A DNA stretch of 64,000 nt. It comes from Pseudomonas sp. MPC6 (GTDB lineage Bacteria; Pseudomonadota; Gammaproteobacteria; Pseudomonadales; Pseudomonadaceae). The position numbers and the translations under genes were made by a program. Shown here piece after piece: positions 1-8,556 of this stretch (the stretch's first letter is position 1; each line of letters starts with the position of its first letter). Location of the stretch: positions 5,359,001-5,423,000 of the forward strand of contig NZ_CP034783.1 in NCBI RefSeq assembly GCF_006094435.1. The letters are read 5' to 3'. The notes under the pieces are model-generated. The model was not told where the DNA came from. It did not search any database and was given only the letters and a program-made list of their open reading frames with translations.

Positions 1-2
1 CG

Positions 3-692
3 TTCTTTTCCAGCATGCCCGGCGGCTCCGGGGAGATGGTCAACCTCGGTGCGCGTAATGGCGCGGTGCTCAGCCGGGTGGCGGCGGGGCAAAGCCTGCG
101 GGTGTTGGTGGTGGTGCTGTGCGTGCCGGCTGCGTTCAAGTATTTGCTGGGCGACGGTGCACCGGTGTTCCATCCGAGCGCTGTCGACTGGCGGTGGCTG
201 GCCTTTCTATTACCGGCAGGCGCGTTGGCGGCGTGGCTGTGGGAGCGCCTTCGTCAACCCAATCCGTGGCTGTTCGGGCCGTTGCTGGTCAGCGCAGCGG
301 TGAGCATCGGTTGGGACCTGCACATCGGCTTGCCCAATGGCGGCAGCCAGATCGGCCAATGGCTGATCGGCAGCGGCTTGGGGTGCCACTTCAATCGGCA
401 GTTTTTCCGTCGCGCACCGTCGTTCATGGGCCGGACATTGATCGGCACTGTGTTGACCATGTTGATCGCTACGCTGGCAGCCCTGGGCTTGAGTGCGTTG
501 ACCCATCTGGATCTGCGCTCGCTGACCCTGGGCATGATGCCCGGCGGGATTGCGGAGATGAGCCTTACCGCTGAAACCCTGCAGCTGTCGGTGCCGTTGG
601 TGACGGCGATGCAGGTGATGCGGTTGTTGTTTGTGTTGTTTCTGGCGGAGCCGTTGTTCAAGTATTGGGACCGTCAGCCGGATTCTGTCTGA
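3..692 (+). CDS. AbrB family membrane protein (5' end outside window)
   Basis: The frame is open from the first bases of the window, so the start lies upstream and this is the C-terminal part. The first ATG in the window, at 15, falls inside a PGGSGEM motif that is normally internal. The visible part has several hydrophobic segments and a second conserved motif, MMPGGIAEM, near the end. Two such repeats separated by membrane helices are the pattern of the AbrB duplication family, once annotated as ammonia monooxygenase and probably transporters or regulators of unknown substrate. It ends just before a REP palindrome pair that separates it from the convergent ung gene. Confidence 0.8.
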   Translation, partial: FFSSMPGGSGEMVNLGARNGAVLSRVAAGQSLRVLVVVLCVPAAFKYLLGDGAPVFHPSAVDWRWLAFLLPAGALAAWLWERLRQPNPWLFGPLLVSAAVSIGWDLHIGLPNGGSQIGQWLIGSGLGCHFNRQFFRRAPSFMGRTLIGTVLTMLIATLAALGLSALTHLDLRSLTLGMMPGGIAEMSLTAETLQLSVPLVTAMQVMRLLFVLFLAEPLFKYWDRQPDSV

Positions 693-711
693 TGGACCGA
701 GTCGCTTCATT

Positions 712-778
712 CGCGAGCAAGCCCGCTCCCACAGGAGGCTCGCGTGATCCTTGTGGGAGCGGGCTTGCTCGCGAAGGG
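712..778. repeat. REP palindrome pair
   Basis: Two inverted copies of the Pseudomonas REP core (GCGAGCAAGCCCGCTCCCAC and its complement) lie between the convergent ends of the AbrB-like gene and ung. Such pairs can fold into a long hairpin and often act as bidirectional 3' end signals. Confidence 0.85.
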
Positions 779-796
779 GCCAGCGCGGTCAACGCA

Positions 797-1489
797 TCAA
801 ACCGGCGGCAACCGCCACTCGATCGGCGTCTCGCCATTCTGCTCCAGAAACTTGTTGGTCCGGCTGAAATGCCCGCAGCCCAGAAAACCACGGTAAGCGG
901 ACAACGGCGACGGATGCACCGACGTCAGCACCAGGTGCTTGGTCGCATCGATCAGTTTCTGTTTGCTCTGGGCATGGGCGCCCCACAGCATGAACACCAG
1001 ATGCGGCTGCTGCTGGCTGACCACTTCAATGATCCGGTCGGTGAAGAATTGCCAGCCCTTATCCTTGTGCGCATTGGCGTTGGCGCGCTCCACCGTCATG
1101 GTGGTGTTGAGCATCAGCACGCCCTGCTCGGCCCAGCTTTGCAGGTAACCGTGGCTCGGGATATCGATGTTCAGGTCGCGCTTCAATTCTTTATAGATGT
1201 TCACCAGCGATGGCGGTGCCGGTACGCCCGGTTGCACCGAGAAACACAGGCCGTGGGCCTGGCCGGGGCCGTGGTACGGATCCTGGCCGAGGATGACCAC
1301 CTTGACCTTGTCCAGCGGCGTCGAGTTGAGCGCGTTGAAAATCATCGGGCCCGGCGGATAGATCTCCTTGCCCGCCGCGCGCTCCTGCTGCAGGAAGTTA
1401 CGCAACTCTGCCATGTAAGGCTGGTCGAATTCCGCACGCAGTGCCTCCTTCCAGCTCGGTTCGAGTTTGATACGGTCGTCAGCAGTCAT
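797..1489 (-). CDS. ung: Uracil-DNA glycosylase
   Basis: This 230-residue protein matches family 1 uracil-DNA glycosylases, which remove uracil from DNA to start base excision repair in the cytoplasm. The water-activating loop [13 protein letters not shown] and the C-terminal motif [17 protein letters not shown] are both intact, and LMLNTTMTV, the uracil-binding segment, lies between them. Length is normal for the family. It is convergent with the AbrB-like gene and divergent from the enoyl-CoA hydratase gene. Confidence 0.97.
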   Translation of the reverse strand: MTADDRIKLEPSWKEALRAEFDQPYMAELRNFLQQERAAGKEIYPPGPMIFNALNSTPLDKVKVVILGQDPYHGPGQAHGLCFSVQPGVPAPPSLVNIYKELKRDLNIDIPSHGYLQSWAEQGVLMLNTTMTVERANANAHKDKGWQFFTDRIIEVVSQQQPHLVFMLWGAHAQSKQKLIDATKHLVLTSVHPSPLSAYRGFLGCGHFSRTNKFLEQNGETPIEWRLPPV

Positions 1490-1621
1490 GGTTACATCCG
1501 GCTAAAACAATGGGGCGAACCCTAGGAAAGCTGACCCTGCTTGTCAATTGATCTGACGCAGAACCGGCACTTTCCTGAACAGCGATCATACTGAACGCTC
1601 AAATTCCCGATCGAGGTCACG

Positions 1622-2725
1622 ATGAATCTGCACTTCGAAGAACTCACCGGCACCGACGGCGCACGCATCGGCGTTGCCAGCCTGGATGCCGAAAAATCCC
1701 TCAACGCCTTGTCCCTGCCAATGATAAGCGCCCTGCGCGATCAACTGGAGGCCTGGGCCAAGGAGCCGCAAATCGTCTGTGTCGTGTTGCGTGGCAACGG
1801 CACCAAGGCCTTTTGCGCCGGTGGCGAAGTCCGCAGCCTGGTGGAAGCCTGTCGCGCTCACCCGGGTGAAGTGCCGCCCTTGGCCGCGCACTTCTTCGCC
1901 GCGGAATATCGCCTGGACTACATGTTGCACACCTACCCCAAACCGCTGATCTGCTGGGGGCATGGTTACGTGCTGGGCGGCGGCATGGGGCTGCTGCAAG
2001 GGGCGAGCATCCGGATAGTCACGCCAAGCAGCCGCCTGGCGATGCCGGAGATCAGTATCGGCCTGTACCCGGATGTCGGCGCCAGTTGGTTCCTGTCACG
2101 GCTGCCCGGCAAGCTCGGCTTGTTTCTCGGCCTGACCGGCGCCCAGATGAACGGTCGCGATGCGATCGATCTGGACCTGGCGGACCGTTTCCTGCTCGAT
2201 GAACAGCAAGAAGAGTTGTTCGAAGGCTTGCTGCAGTTGAATTGGCAGGAGCAGACGGCCATGCAGCTCAACAGTCTGCTCAAGGCCTTGCAGCAGGAGG
2301 CGGTCGCGCAGATGCCCGAAGCCCAATGGTTGCCACGTCGCCAACAGATCGACGAACTGCTGGATGTCAGTGACGTGGCCTGCGCCTGGAAAGCCATCAG
2401 CTTGCAGCGCGACAACACCGACCTGCTGCTCAGTCGCGCGGCTAAAACCATGAGTGAAGGTTCGCCCGTGACCGCTCATCTGGTGTGGGAGCAGATCGCC
2501 CGCGCCCGCCACATGTCCCTGGCTCAAGTCTTTCAGATGGAATACACCATGAGCCTCAACTGCTGTCGTCATCCGGAGTTCAGCGAGGGGGTGCGGGCGC
2601 GGCTGATCGACAAGGATCAGAAACCGCATTGGCATTGGCCGGACATCAATAACGTGCCTGATGCGGTGGTGGATGCGCATTTCCACAAGGCTTGGGAAGG
2701 TCGGCATCCCTTGGCAGATCTGTAG
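1622..2725 (+). CDS. Enoyl-CoA hydratase/isomerase family protein, probable 3-hydroxyisobutyryl-CoA hydrolase
   Basis: A 367-residue crotonase-fold protein. CAGGEVRSL and the oxyanion-hole segment GHGYVLGGGMGL are present, followed by MPEISIGLYPDVGASWFLSR, which together with the length of about 370 residues points to the 3-hydroxyisobutyryl-CoA hydrolase branch (valine catabolism) rather than to the 260-residue enoyl-CoA hydratases. The acidic residues of MPEISIGLYPD are the likely catalytic ones. The gene stands alone, with a REP hairpin directly after the stop. Substrate assignment is by family resemblance only. Confidence 0.85.
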   Translation: MNLHFEELTGTDGARIGVASLDAEKSLNALSLPMISALRDQLEAWAKEPQIVCVVLRGNGTKAFCAGGEVRSLVEACRAHPGEVPPLAAHFFAAEYRLDYMLHTYPKPLICWGHGYVLGGGMGLLQGASIRIVTPSSRLAMPEISIGLYPDVGASWFLSRLPGKLGLFLGLTGAQMNGRDAIDLDLADRFLLDEQQEELFEGLLQLNWQEQTAMQLNSLLKALQQEAVAQMPEAQWLPRRQQIDELLDVSDVACAWKAISLQRDNTDLLLSRAAKTMSEGSPVTAHLVWEQIARARHMSLAQVFQMEYTMSLNCCRHPEFSEGVRARLIDKDQKPHWHWPDINNVPDAVVDAHFHKAWEGRHPLADL

Positions 2726-2738
2726 GATCGCCAAACAA

Positions 2739-2768
2739 CTGTGGGAGCGGGCTTGCTCGCTCCCACAG
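2739..2768. repeat. Single REP hairpin
   Basis: A perfect inverted repeat (CTGTGGGAGCG and its complement, 11 bp each) lies 14 bases after the stop of the hydratase gene. It is a single compact REP palindrome that could serve as a transcription end for both flanking genes. Confidence 0.8.
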
Positions 2769-2787
2769 TGATTGCGTTTAACGTCTA

Positions 2788-3261
2788 TTAACGGTGGCCA
2801 CCCCGGTCACCGTGTTCGCCACGGCCGACGTGGTCGCCTCTTCCACCACGGTTGTCGCGCCCGCCACGGCTACGATTGTCGTTGTCCCGACCGCCGCGGT
2901 TACGGCCGTCCCAACCGCTACGGCTGTGCCCATCCCAACTGCGACTCTGATGAGCCCGGTAGTCGGCTCGCGGCGCCGACTGGTAATAACGCGGTGCCGG
3001 TTGATACACCCGCGGCTGATGGTAATACCGCGGCGTTGGCTGGTAGTGCCGTGCGGGCGGCGAATAATACCGGCGCGGCGCCGTGTAATAACCGCCGTTG
3101 GAATAATAAGGCCCGCCACCGGAGTAATACGGCGCAGGGGATGTGTAGACCTCGGACCGGTAGTAGCTGGCTCCTCCATCGGAATAGGGCACGCACGCAC
3201 CAAGAGACAATCCCATCAGGGTGAGCAGAAGAAGTCGGTGGAGCTGTTTTCGACAGAGCAT
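2788..3261 (-). CDS. Small lipoprotein with tyrosine/proline-rich and Arg-Gly-Asp-rich tail
   Basis: The start is placed at 3261 because AGGAGG lies 7 bases upstream and the product then begins with a proper lipoprotein signal (LTLMGLSLGAC, lipobox LGAC). An upstream ATG at 3318 would bury the signal. After the lipidated cysteine the protein of about 157 residues is low complexity: first YY-rich repeats (PYYSGGGPYYS), then Arg/Gly/Asp-rich sequence ending in repeated HG and RGG groups. Such composition suggests an extended, surface-exposed, charged domain anchored in the outer membrane. The function is not known. The next gene upstream encodes a similar lipoprotein, so the two may be paralogues. 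Confidence 0.75.
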   Translation of the reverse strand: MLCRKQLHRLLLLTLMGLSLGACVPYSDGGASYYRSEVYTSPAPYYSGGGPYYSNGGYYTAPRRYYSPPARHYQPTPRYYHQPRVYQPAPRYYQSAPRADYRAHQSRSWDGHSRSGWDGRNRGGRDNDNRSRGGRDNRGGRGDHVGRGEHGDRGGHR

Positions 3262-3427
3262 GGCGGCCTCCTGGACCGCGAGTGAGCCACACCAGCGACG
3301 CTGGCGGGCGACAGTCAATTATTCGGTGACTGTCGAAAGATCAGACATCGAATTCGAAATCTGGTGCGTTCGCGAAACACCTTGAAACAAGTCGCCGATG
3401 AAAGGTTTTTCATCCTGCGTCTGCCGA

Positions 3428-3676
3428 TCAACGGTGCCAGTAGTGATATCCGCCCCGGTAATACCGTGGGCCATGGCCGCCAAAGTACCAATAGCGATAG
3501 CCCCCATAGACGCGCGGGTCGTAATAACCGGGTGAGTAATAAGGCGAACGGTAACCGGGGTAGTAATAGGGCGCCGGATACACAGTGGCCCCACCGGTGT
3601 AGTAGTAACAGCCAGACAGGCCAAACCCCAGCAACGCACTCAGCAGCAGCGGACGGAGCTTTTTCTGAAGGAGCAT
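3428..3676 (-). CDS. Small tyrosine-rich lipoprotein
   Basis: The start at 3676 follows CGGAGG with normal spacing and gives the signal LLLSALLGFGLSGC with lipobox LSGC. The mature part is short and almost entirely tyrosine, glycine and proline (repeated PYYYPGY and SPYYSPGYYDP), ending in HYWHR. It resembles the lipoprotein at 2788-3261 in signal sequence and in the YY repeats. Function unknown. It is transcribed away from the guanidine operon promoter region. Confidence 0.7.
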   Translation of the reverse strand: MLLQKKLRPLLLSALLGFGLSGCYYYTGGATVYPAPYYYPGYRSPYYSPGYYDPRVYGGYRYWYFGGHGPRYYRGGYHYWHR

Positions 3677-3786
3677 GACGGCCTCCGGGAAGACCCGCGA
3701 CAACACTCATCTGTTTTGACTTGAATACCCGGACCGAGTGCGCAAGGAGAAAAACCTTCAGATAAGTGGCCAATCCGTTCCATTGC

Positions 3787-3802
3787 GGTGCACTCACGCA
3801 CC
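3787..3802. promoter_or_regulatory. Hyphenated palindrome, possible operator
   Basis: GGTGC and GCACC arms separated by 6 bases lie about 90 bases upstream of the sigma-54-like promoter. The half-sites resemble NtrC boxes but are in the reverse order to the usual GCACC-N5-GGTGC, so assignment to NtrC is uncertain. Confidence 0.25.
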
Positions 3803-3877
3803 ATCACAAGGCAAGCCTTTACCCTTTCCTGCAACGACTGCAGCTGTTTCCTGCGGCCTAGAGCGTTCCAACCGACT

Positions 3878-3893
3878 TGGCACGGCTCTCGCT
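3878..3893 (+). promoter_or_regulatory. Sigma-54-type promoter of the guanidine operon
   Basis: TGGCACGGCTCTCGCT fits the -24/-12 consensus TGGCACG-N4-TTGCT with one mismatch and exact GG-to-GC spacing. Transcription would start near 3905, leaving the guanidine-I riboswitch intact in the leader. A sigma-54 promoter suits a nitrogen scavenging operon. Confidence 0.55.
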
Positions 3894-3950
3894 TTAGCAA
3901 AGACGTGCAGGAGTCATCACAGGTTCGCGGCACCACAATTTGCAATGGCT

Positions 3951-4045
3951 GACTAGGGTTCCGGCTCGCTTAGGCGAGTGGCTGGTCCGAGAGTTGGCGA
4001 CCTCCAGTTGAGGTTACACGGCGGGACAAAAGCCCGGGAGACAAG
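3951..4045 (+). promoter_or_regulatory. Guanidine-I riboswitch (ykkC type)
   Basis: The conserved blocks of the ykkC/guanidine-I aptamer appear in order: CTAGGGTTCCG, GGTCCGAGAG, ACACGGCGGGACAAAAG and CCCGGGAGA. The spacing between blocks is what the two-helix aptamer requires. It lies 60 bases before the start of the ABC substrate-binding protein gene, so guanidine binding should switch on expression of the operon. The exact off-state structure is not clear by eye. Confidence 0.95.
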
Positions 4046-4105
4046 CCACCGTTCGCGGTGCCGCGTTGACTCCTGCCCGCCCCTGATCAACTGGAGAACC
4101 ATCCC

Positions 4106-5173
4106 ATGTCCCGACTTCGATTACCCGCCCTGCTCGCCGCTGCCTTCGCAGCCTGTGTGAGCCTCTCGTCCCAGGCTGCACAGAAAGACCACTTCAGCGT
4201 CTGCTGGACCATCTACGCCGGCTGGATGCCTTGGGAATACGCAGGCAGCCAGGGCATCGTCGACAAATGGGCGAAAAAGTACGGCATCCAGATCGAGGTG
4301 GTGCAGCTCAACGATTATGTCGAATCGATCAATCAGTACACCGCTGGCCAGTTCGACGGCTGCACCATGACCAACATGGACGCACTGACCATTCCGGCGG
4401 CCGGTGGCGTCGACAGCACCGCGCTGATCGTCAGCGACTTCTCCAATGGCAACGACGGCATCGTGCTCAAGGGCGACGGCAAGAACGTCGGCGACCTCAA
4501 GGGCATGGACGTCAATCTGGTGGAGTTGTCGGTGTCCCACTACCTGCTGGCCCGGGCGCTGGATTCGGTGGACCTCACCGAGAAAGACCTGAAAGTGGTC
4601 AACACCTCCGACGCCGACATCTCGGCCGCCTTCAACACCGATCAGGTCAACGCCGTCACCACCTGGAACCCGATGCTCTCGGACATCAAGGCCAGGCCCG
4701 GGGTGACCGAAGTCTTCAACTCCAGCCAGATCCCCGGCGAAATCATGGACATGATGGTGGTCAACAGCGCCACCCTCAAAGACAACCCGGCCCTGGGCAA
4801 AGCACTCACCGGCGCCTGGTTCGAAGTGGTCGAGTTGATGCACGCGAAAAACGCCGCCGGCAAAGCCGCCCTGGAGCACATGGCCAAAGCCTCGGGCACG
4901 GATCTGGCGGGATTCCAGGCGCAACTCGACACCACCCGATTGTTCGCCACGCCCAAAGAAGCCCTCGTGTTTGCCACCAGCAAGCAACTGCCGGAAACCA
5001 TGCGCAAGGTCGCCGAATTCTCGTTCCAGCACGGTTTGCTGGGTGAAGGCGCCAAGGACACCAGCGCCGTCGGCATAGCCTTCGCCAATGGCGTGACCAG
5101 CGGCGACAAGGGCAACCTCAAGCTGCGCTTCGACCCGACCTTCGTGCAGATGGCTGCCGACGCCAAGCTGTAA
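4106..5173 (+). CDS. ABC transporter substrate-binding protein, guanidine/urea type
   Basis: A 355-residue periplasmic protein with a signal peptide ending near SLSSQAAQK. The body (CWTIYAGWMPWEYAG, then QFDGCTMTNMDAL and FSNGNDGIVLKG) matches the substrate-binding protein family found beside urea carboxylase genes, related to nitrate/taurine binding proteins. Because a guanidine-I riboswitch precedes it and carboxyguanidine deiminase genes follow, the ligand is more likely guanidine than urea. First gene of the operon; 15 bases separate it from the permease gene. Confidence 0.9.
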   Translation: MSRLRLPALLAAAFAACVSLSSQAAQKDHFSVCWTIYAGWMPWEYAGSQGIVDKWAKKYGIQIEVVQLNDYVESINQYTAGQFDGCTMTNMDALTIPAAGGVDSTALIVSDFSNGNDGIVLKGDGKNVGDLKGMDVNLVELSVSHYLLARALDSVDLTEKDLKVVNTSDADISAAFNTDQVNAVTTWNPMLSDIKARPGVTEVFNSSQIPGEIMDMMVVNSATLKDNPALGKALTGAWFEVVELMHAKNAAGKAALEHMAKASGTDLAGFQAQLDTTRLFATPKEALVFATSKQLPETMRKVAEFSFQHGLLGEGAKDTSAVGIAFANGVTSGDKGNLKLRFDPTFVQMAADAKL

Positions 5174-5188
5174 ACAGGAGGACTGGCC

Positions 5189-6004
5189 ATGCGCCTGATC
5201 AATCGCCACCCGGATCGTCCGAGTCGCCTGTTGTTGGTGATCCTGCCGTTCGCCCTGGTGCTGTTCGCCTACTTCATGGGCTCGGCCGAGCGGCTGACGG
5301 ACAACCCCAACGACAAGCTGCTGCCCAGCGCGGTGCAGATGACCGACGCAGTGAAACGCCTGGCGTTCACCGCCGACACCCGCACCGGTGACTACCTGCT
5401 CTGGCAAGACTCCGCATCCAGCCTGCGTCGCCTGGCCATCGGCCTGGGCATCAGCGCGTTGGCCGGGTTGTGCCTGGGTATCGTCGCCGGGACCCTGCCG
5501 CTGTTCGGCGCACCGTTGTCGCCGTTGCTGACGGTGCTGTCGATGGTGCCGCCGCTGGCGATCCTGCCGATTCTGTTCATCGTGTTCGGACTGGGGGAGT
5601 TGTCGAAAGTGATGCTGATCGTGATCGGCATCACCCCGTGCCTGGCGCGGGATCTGGAACAGCGCGCCCGGGAGATTCCGCTCGAGTTGCTGATCAAGGC
5701 CCAGACGCTCGGGGCTTCGACCTGGACCTTGATGCTGCGGGTGGTGCTGCCGCAGTTGTTGCCGCGCCTGTTGATCTCGCTACGACTCATGCTCGGCTCG
5801 GCCTGGTTGTTCCTGATTGCCGCCGAAGCCATCGCCTCTACCGACGGCCTTGGCTACCGGATTTTCCTGGTGCGCCGCTACCTGGCGATGGACGTGATCT
5901 TGCCCTACGTGGTGTGGATCACCCTGCTCGCCTGGCTGATGGATTGGGGCCTCAAGCGCCTGACCCGACGGGCCTTCCCCTGGCACGAAGGTGCCTCTAA
6001 ATGA
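5189..6004 (+). CDS. ABC transporter permease, guanidine/urea type
   Basis: A 271-residue inner membrane permease with about six hydrophobic segments. The EAA loop region that contacts the ATPase is visible as IPLELLIKAQTLGASTW. It belongs to the SsuC/TauC-like binding-protein-dependent permeases. Start chosen after ACAGGAGG. Its last codons lie in a 23-bp tandem duplication that continues past the stop. Confidence 0.9.
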   Translation: MRLINRHPDRPSRLLLVILPFALVLFAYFMGSAERLTDNPNDKLLPSAVQMTDAVKRLAFTADTRTGDYLLWQDSASSLRRLAIGLGISALAGLCLGIVAGTLPLFGAPLSPLLTVLSMVPPLAILPILFIVFGLGELSKVMLIVIGITPCLARDLEQRAREIPLELLIKAQTLGASTWTLMLRVVLPQLLPRLLISLRLMLGSAWLFLIAAEAIASTDGLGYRIFLVRRYLAMDVILPYVVWITLLAWLMDWGLKRLTRRAFPWHEGASK

Positions 6005-6029
6005 GCCACGAAGGTGCCCCTAAATGAGT
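5984..6029. repeat. 23-bp imperfect tandem duplication over the permease stop
   Basis: The unit CACGAAGGTGCCTCTAAATGAG plus one base occurs twice in a row with two mismatches. The first copy holds the end of the permease gene and its TGA; the second lies between permease and ATPase genes and repeats a TGA context. A recent slippage event is the simplest explanation. Confidence 0.85.
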
Positions 6030-6046
6030 TATGGAGGAGCCCACGC

Positions 6047-6835
6047 ATGAGCTTCATCACCGTGAAAAATGTCTGGCAGCAATACGCCGATCAGGTGGTG
6101 CTCGAAGGGCTGAACCTGAACGTCAACGAGGGCGAGTTCTGTACGCTGGTCGGCGCTTCCGGTTGTGGCAAATCCACCTTCCTGCGCCTGCTGCTTGGCC
6201 AGGAACGCGCCAGTCGCGGCGAGATTCTGCTCGATGGCCAGGCCCTGGCCGGCGAGCCGGATGCCAGCCGTGGCGTGGTCTTCCAGCGCTATTCGGTGTT
6301 CCCGCACCTGAGCGTGCTGGACAACGTTGCCCTCGGTCTCGAACTGCCGCGCTCGCCATGGTTGGGGCGGTTATTCGGCAGCGCTAAACAAGACGCACGA
6401 GAACAGGCCTCGGTACTGCTGCACAAGGTCGGCCTCGGCCACTCGCGGGACAAGTACCCGGCGCAACTGTCCGGCGGCATGCAGCAACGATTGGCCATCG
6501 CCCAGGCACTGATCATGAAACCCCGGGTGCTGCTACTTGACGAGCCGTTTGGCGCCCTCGATCCGGGCATCCGCAAGGACATGCACGGCCTGCTGCTGGA
6601 GCTGTGGCGCGAGACGCAACTGACGGTGTTCATGGTCACCCACGACCTGTCCGAAGGCTTCAGCCTCGGCACGCGCCTGCTGGTGTTCGACAAGGTTCGC
6701 CTCGACCCGCACGCCCCCGGCGCCTATGGCGCGCGCATCACCTACGACATCCCGTTGAACAGCGACCGCCGCATCAATCGCGCGGCCGTCGACGCCCTGC
6801 CGGCTCAGCTGGCGGGCACGCTTCGTATTGCCTAG
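6047..6835 (+). CDS. ABC transporter ATP-binding protein, guanidine/urea type
   Basis: The start at 6047 has GGAGGA about 10 bases upstream and gives the normal N-terminus MSFITVKNVWQ; an upstream ATG at 6014 has no site. The 262-residue protein has Walker A (GASGCGKST), signature LSGGMQQR, Walker B (VLLLDEPFGALD) and the switch histidine in FMVTHDLSEG. It energises uptake together with the two preceding products. Confidence 0.93.
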   Translation: MSFITVKNVWQQYADQVVLEGLNLNVNEGEFCTLVGASGCGKSTFLRLLLGQERASRGEILLDGQALAGEPDASRGVVFQRYSVFPHLSVLDNVALGLELPRSPWLGRLFGSAKQDAREQASVLLHKVGLGHSRDKYPAQLSGGMQQRLAIAQALIMKPRVLLLDEPFGALDPGIRKDMHGLLLELWRETQLTVFMVTHDLSEGFSLGTRLLVFDKVRLDPHAPGAYGARITYDIPLNSDRRINRAAVDALPAQLAGTLRIA

Positions 6836-6847
6836 AGGAATTTTGCA

Positions 6848-7573
6848 ATGACCGATTCGACTCAACTGTTCCCGCCCTTCGCCGAAGAAATGCTCCCCGG
6901 CGGCGGTCATCGCTCTTTCGTATTGAAGCGCGGCCAATTGCTGCGACTGACCGACCTGCGCGGTGGCGCCAACGTCAGCCTGACGCTGCTCAACGCCAAC
7001 GAAAAAACCGAGCGCCTGAACCTGCCCGACAGCCTCAAATGCCAACACACCGCCAAGCTCACCACGGGCCATTGCCTGTACTCGGACATGGGCCGGGTGC
7101 TGGCTGCCATCACTGCCGACACCTGCGGCTGGAGCGACAGCCTCGGCGGCGTGCTGTGCGCTGAAGAGGTCGCGCAAAAATACGGTCAGGGCCGCTATCA
7201 GGAACTGCGCAACGGCTTCTTCCGCAACGGCACCGACAACCTGTTGGTGGAGCTGGGCAAATGGGGGCTGGGCCTGTCCGATCTGCTGATGACGCTCAAC
7301 CTGTTCAGCCGGGTGAACGTCGATGAGGCCGGACGTTTCCACTTCGTCGAAGGCAACTCCAGGGCCGGCGATTACATCGAGTTGTATGCGCCGATGGACA
7401 CGCTGGTGGTGCTGACCGCTTTGCAACACCCGATGGACCCGTCGCCGCAATACGCGCCCCAACCCCTGAAGCTCAGCTGGATGAACGCCGACGCCAGCGT
7501 CGCCGAACACTGCCGCACCTCGCGCCCGGAAAACGAGCGCGGCTTCATCAACACCGACCGCCTGTTCGCCTGA
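6848..7573 (+). CDS. Urea carboxylase-associated protein, probable carboxyguanidine deiminase subunit
   Basis: A 241-residue member of the DUF1989/urea-carboxylase-associated family. Cysteine-containing [13 protein letters not shown] and the core [16 protein letters not shown] are typical. Together with the next product it corresponds to CgdA/CgdB, the two-subunit enzyme shown in Pseudomonas to remove ammonia from carboxyguanidine to give allophanate. Which subunit letter applies is not settled here. GAGGAA precedes the start; 12 bases separate it from the ATPase gene. Confidence 0.9.
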   Translation: MTDSTQLFPPFAEEMLPGGGHRSFVLKRGQLLRLTDLRGGANVSLTLLNANEKTERLNLPDSLKCQHTAKLTTGHCLYSDMGRVLAAITADTCGWSDSLGGVLCAEEVAQKYGQGRYQELRNGFFRNGTDNLLVELGKWGLGLSDLLMTLNLFSRVNVDEAGRFHFVEGNSRAGDYIELYAPMDTLVVLTALQHPMDPSPQYAPQPLKLSWMNADASVAEHCRTSRPENERGFINTDRLFA

Positions 7574-7584
7574 GGATCGCTGCC

Positions 7585-8250
7585 ATGTCACTCGCCATCG
7601 CTACCGCTGCCGCTTCTGATGACACTGCCGCAAACAGGCAGCCAGACACCGCGGTCTACCGCGCCACCATCCCCGCCGGCGAACCCTGGCTGCTGGAGGT
7701 CAAGGCCGGCCAGACCTTGCGCATCCTCGACCTGGAAGGCAACCAGGCGATCGACACCCTGTTCTACAGTGTCGCCAACCCCAAGGAACGCTACGACGTG
7801 CAACGCACCTTGCGCCGGCAGAACAGCGTCTACCTGGGCACCGGCAGCGTGCTCTATTCCAACCTCGGCCAACCGATGCTGACCATTGTCGCCGACACGT
7901 GTGGCCGGCACGACACGCTCGGCGGTGCCTGCGCCCAGGAGAGCAACACCGTGCGTTACGCGCTGGAGAAACGCTACATGCACAGCTGTCGCGACAACTA
8001 CCTGCGCGCCTGCGTCCACGACGGACGACTGGGCAAGGGCGACATCGGACCGAACATCAACTTCTTCATGAACGTGCCGGTCACGGCGGAGGGTGGTTTG
8101 ACCTTTGCAGACGGGATCTCGGCACCGGGTAAATACGTCGACCTGCGGGCGGAGATGGACGTGATCGTCCTGATTTCCAACTGTCCGCAACTGAACAACC
8201 CGTGCAACGCCTACAACCCTACGCCGGCGGAGGTGCTGGTATGGAACTGA
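7585..8250 (+). CDS. Urea carboxylase-associated protein, second carboxyguanidine deiminase subunit
   Basis: A 221-residue protein of the same DUF1989 fold as its neighbour, with the matching [20 protein letters not shown] segment, which supplies conserved cysteine, histidine and acidic residues for the metal or active site. The pair forms the heteromeric deiminase. GAGGATCG precedes the start, 11 bases after the previous stop. The operon is interrupted after this gene by about 300 bases holding a REP pair and a second riboswitch. Confidence 0.9.
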   Translation: MSLAIATAAASDDTAANRQPDTAVYRATIPAGEPWLLEVKAGQTLRILDLEGNQAIDTLFYSVANPKERYDVQRTLRRQNSVYLGTGSVLYSNLGQPMLTIVADTCGRHDTLGGACAQESNTVRYALEKRYMHSCRDNYLRACVHDGRLGKGDIGPNINFFMNVPVTAEGGLTFADGISAPGKYVDLRAEMDVIVLISNCPQLNNPCNAYNPTPAEVLVWN

Positions 8251-8337
8251 AATTGGCGCGGTTGCGGCGGTGGTTGTTTGCCCTGTGTCAGGCCCGTTCA
8301 AGCCAATGCCTCAAACAGTAAGAACACCACAGCCCTC

Positions 8338-8430
8338 ATGTGGGAGCGGGCTTGCTCGCGAAGGGGCCAGCACATTCAACATTGATGTCGACTGACTCTC
8401 CGCTTTCGCGAGCAAGCCCGCTCCCACAGG
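8338..8430. repeat. REP palindrome pair inside the guanidine operon
   Basis: Two inverted REP cores (TGTGGGAGCGGGCTTGCTCGCGAAG at the left and its complement at the right) are separated by about 40 bases. The pair lies between the deiminase and carboxylase genes and may reduce read-through, which fits the presence of separate control just downstream. Confidence 0.85.
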
Positions 8431-8464
8431 GGTCAGCAGTGGTTTCACGTTCAGTGATTCTGCC

Positions 8465-8512
8465 GCCGGGGACGACCCCGGCGCCCATCGAAAAACTGCG
8501 GGACGGCCCGCA
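8465..8512 (+). promoter_or_regulatory. Guanidine-II riboswitch (mini-ykkC type)
   Basis: Two hairpins with the diagnostic ACGR tetraloops lie in tandem. P1 is GCCGGGG-ACGA-CCCCGGC (8465-8482) and P2 is TGCGGG-ACGG-CCCGCA (8497-8512), joined by a 14-base A-rich linker. This is the mini-ykkC architecture, in which guanidine binding makes the two loops kiss and frees the ribosome binding site. The carboxylase start codon at 8557 lies 44 bases downstream. Both stems pair perfectly. Confidence 0.88.
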
Positions 8513-8556
8513 ACCCAGGTCGAGGCTGATGCGCTATCGCCTCCGGGGGTTTTGCC

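Noticed and set aside
4121..5407. 428-codon minus-strand frame
   Set aside because: It is antisense to the substrate-binding protein gene, with composition typical of a high-GC shadow frame.
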